Shown piece after piece: positions 42,026 to 43,894 of a DNA stretch of 43,894 bases. Positions within the stretch are counted from its first letter, which is position 1; the number at the start of each line of letters is the position of its first letter. Source of the stretch: Guillardia theta CCMP2712. Its lineage: Eukaryota > Cryptophyceae > Pyrenomonadales > Geminigeraceae. The stretch covers positions 75,696 through 119,589 of the forward strand of contig NW_005434594.1 of NCBI RefSeq assembly GCF_000315625.1, given 5' to 3'. The notes under the pieces were generated by a model. That model made no database searches, was not told the DNA's origin, and saw only the letters and a program-made list of their open reading frames with translations. A program made the position numbers and the translations under genes.

Positions 42026-43252
42026 ATGAAGAAGCACGTGATCAACTCTGCCTTCTCGTTCCTGCATTGGCGGGGAGGGAGAAACGAGACCTTCTGCGAT
42101 ACAATCGTGAGAGTGATAGGAGCAGAGCGGGATCTCGTGCGGATTGTGGAGCTGAATGGACAGCAACGACAGGATCTGTTCCTGACATTTCAAGGTTTGG
42201 ATGCCATCTCATATCATATCATCCCACCCCATCCCATCCCATTTCATCTCATCTTATTCCATCCTGTTTCATCCCATCCCATCCCATCCCATCCCATCCC
42301 ATCTCATCCCATCTCATGTCATCCCATCTCATCTCATCTTATCTTATCTCATCTCATCTCATTGCCTGTTTCTTTTTGCATGTTCCTTTAATCCATCTTT
42401 CCCCATCATTTCTCTCTTCTCGTCGAAGACACTCATTCTTTCCTCAGGAACCGCTCAAGATATTTCTTCCGCCCTCAACAAAGTTGGATCCACCAAGAGC
42501 AAGATGGGAGCAAACTCTGCCAACACCATCTTGAACGCTTTCATAGGAGATGTTGTCAAGATCCTCAGATCGCGATCAGAACTGATCCGCGTGTTGCGGA
42601 TGCTCAGCGAGGAGGATGGGATGCGGGACTTGCAGGTAACGGAACTTGGGGGGTGGCAGGAGGGAGCTGAACGACGCCGCTGGCAGAGCTTGATCGATCT
42701 GCTGATTGGAGCAGAAGCGTACGGGTGGGCGAGCGAGAGTTTTTCCTCTTCAGATCCACTGATTGTGAATCCGTACAAGGAGAGGGCTGAGCATGAGGTG
42801 AGGGAAAACTCGAGGATGGTGTTGAAGTCTCAGATGTGAGGAGATGGTGCGATGGAGAGGAGGAGGTGGAGGAGGAGGGACATTGTGGGAGGTCAACGGA
42901 GTAGCAGTAAGAGGGTGAGAAGGTAAGAGGAAACGAGCTTGAAGGTCGGGTGAGGGGGGAGGGAGATGGTTGGAAGAGAGGGGAGGAGAGAAGGGGATGA
43001 GAAGAATACTTAGAAACTTTGTCTGACTTTGAGCTGCAGAACAGCATTCTCATCAAGCTCTTGCAAGGGTACAACTACGTTATGAACTACGATCTTCTCG
43101 GGAGCACCAAGACACTCTATCAGGCAAATGCGCTCCTGATGCAGGTCAAGGAGATTGTTCAATATCGAAATGTCAGCGGGCAGGCTGGAGGGCGGAGGAT
43201 GATCTCGGAGTGGTGGACACAGATGGATGGGTAAGCGATGATGAGAAGGAGA

Positions 43253-43296
<44 letters not shown>

Positions 43297-43894
43297 CAGG
43301 TGGAGGTGGTTAAGGAGGAGGAATAGCAGCGGAGAGAAGAGGTTTTGATCAATTCTTTGACGCTTGTTGCAGGTATTGGGGAGGAAACACCACCAGAGCC
43401 CTCCAGCAGTTCTTGAACTCCGTGCGAACTGAGAACGGACAGGACGACTGGGACGCTCTCTCTGTCGACTCAAACTTCGGGCCAAAAACCATTTCAGCGT
43501 TGCAGAAGTTTCTCGTTAGGGAGAGGCAACGGCTAACGGCCTGTAACGACGACGTTTCTTACCGAGGGAACACGCCCAAGTCCCTCAATGTCAAGCATTC
43601 GGTTGTCATCGTCGGGTCAAACAAGAATCCCCAGCAGCTGCTGAGCTTGTGGCCGGAGATCGCGGTCGACGGGCTCTGGAGCAAACCGACTAAAACTGCG
43701 CTGCAGGCCTTCCTGAAATCCAAGGTGATTGAGGAAGGGGGGGAGGAGGGAGAGGAGGGGGATAAGAGATGGGGAAGAGGAGAGGAAAGGGAGGAAGGAA
43801 GGAGAGAAGGAGCGTGCGAGGATGGGCGAGGTGGAGGAGTCTGTACTTGGATTGATCCATGTTCATTTGGGAGGTAGAGGAGTGATGAGGAGGA
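42026..43894 (+). CDS. Protein with peptidoglycan-binding-like repeats, truncated by the window edge
   Basis: Exons 42026-42194, 42448-42635, 43040-43230, 43373-43724, with phases that agree; the last donor (AAG/GTGATT) shows that the gene continues past the window. The N-terminal part is helical and unrecognised (FSFLHWRGGRNETFC, KILRSRSELIRVLRML). The last exon contains two PG_binding_1-like units: YWGGNTTRALQQFLN with DSNFGPKTISALQKFL, and VDGLWSKPTKTALQAFLKSK. These fit the DGxxGxxTxxALxxFL pattern (PF01471). In bacteria this module binds cell-wall peptidoglycan; in a eukaryote the ligand is unknown. The true start may lie in an upstream exon near 41644. Confidence 0.6.
42205..42365. repeat. 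(ATCCC/ATCTC)n pentanucleotide repeat in an intron
   Basis: CATCCCATCCCATC units grade into CATCTCATCTC. It lies inside the intron 42195-42447 of the peptidoglycan-binding-like gene. Confidence 0.9.
43248..43302. repeat. (GGAGCA)n hexanucleotide repeat in an intron
   Basis: GAGCAGGAGCAGGAGCAG units inside the intron 43231-43372. The antisense poly-Leu frame is an artefact. Confidence 0.9.

Noticed and set aside
1-43894. CRISPR array, bacterial operon or prophage
   Set aside because: Spliced eukaryotic genes fill the window, and the tandem repeats are micro- or minisatellites without spacer structure.

Overview
The window looks like nuclear DNA of a unicellular alga. My best guess is a cryptophyte such as Guillardia theta, with moderate confidence, because no marker gene settles it. 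Reasons: genes on both strands are cut by many short GT-AG introns, mostly about 45-60 nt and some as short as 37 nt. Long introns and intergenic DNA are strongly pyrimidine/purine biased. One 100-N assembly gap is present. The protein set mixes helicase-associated domains, an HTH family seen in protist genomes, a PIF/Harbinger transposon, an alliinase/Trp-aminotransferase homologue and a RelA/SpoT-like domain. Gene models were built by hand. Wherever exon lists are given, the exon lengths sum to a multiple of three and the splice phases agree.

Layout, left half. An MFS transporter (+, 609-3461) converges on a small HTH protein (-, 3484-4731). These are followed by a SANT plus helicase-associated-domain protein (-, 4844-7138). 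A repeat-rich spacer leads to a bHLH-like/PAS protein (+, 8689-10397) and a tandem hotdog thioesterase (-, 10697-12214). An unresolved zone (12.2-16 kb) comes next, then a 13-exon predicted N-myristoylated protein with a weak GGDEF-like look (+, 16013-17918). A decayed PIF/Harbinger transposase (18.4-19.1 kb) faces an intact second transposon ORF (-, 19232-20377). An IMP-specific 5'-nucleotidase of the ISN1 family (+, 21009-22956) and a small hypothetical gene (-, 23331-23585) follow.

Right half. A repeat-rich, partly GC-rich block (23.9-25.8 kb) leads into a small basic LLPH/DUF2423-like gene (+, 25845-26361). A broken copy of the 5' part of that gene lies at 32.2-32.5 kb, inside an intron of another gene. 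Next are a membrane-anchored EGF-alliinase/tryptophan-aminotransferase-related protein (+, 28331-30607) and a multi-microexon gene with a possible ubiquitin-like fold (-, 30901-33738), whose large intron holds the gap and the broken copy. The most striking gene is a six-exon, 1057-residue receptor (-, 34639-38183). It has a signal peptide, a periplasmic-binding-protein-like extracellular domain, one membrane span, and a cytoplasmic tail ending in a RelA/SpoT-like nucleotidyltransferase domain. It is followed by a secreted or membrane Cys-rich protein (+, 39242-40690) and the start of a gene with peptidoglycan-binding-like repeats (+, 42026 to the window edge).

No operon logic applies. The last three genes are all candidates for the cell surface or secretory pathway, and the receptor couples an outside ligand domain to a possible alarmone-type enzyme inside. 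That coupling is the main candidate for an undescribed system. No rRNA, tRNA or CRISPR could be supported.
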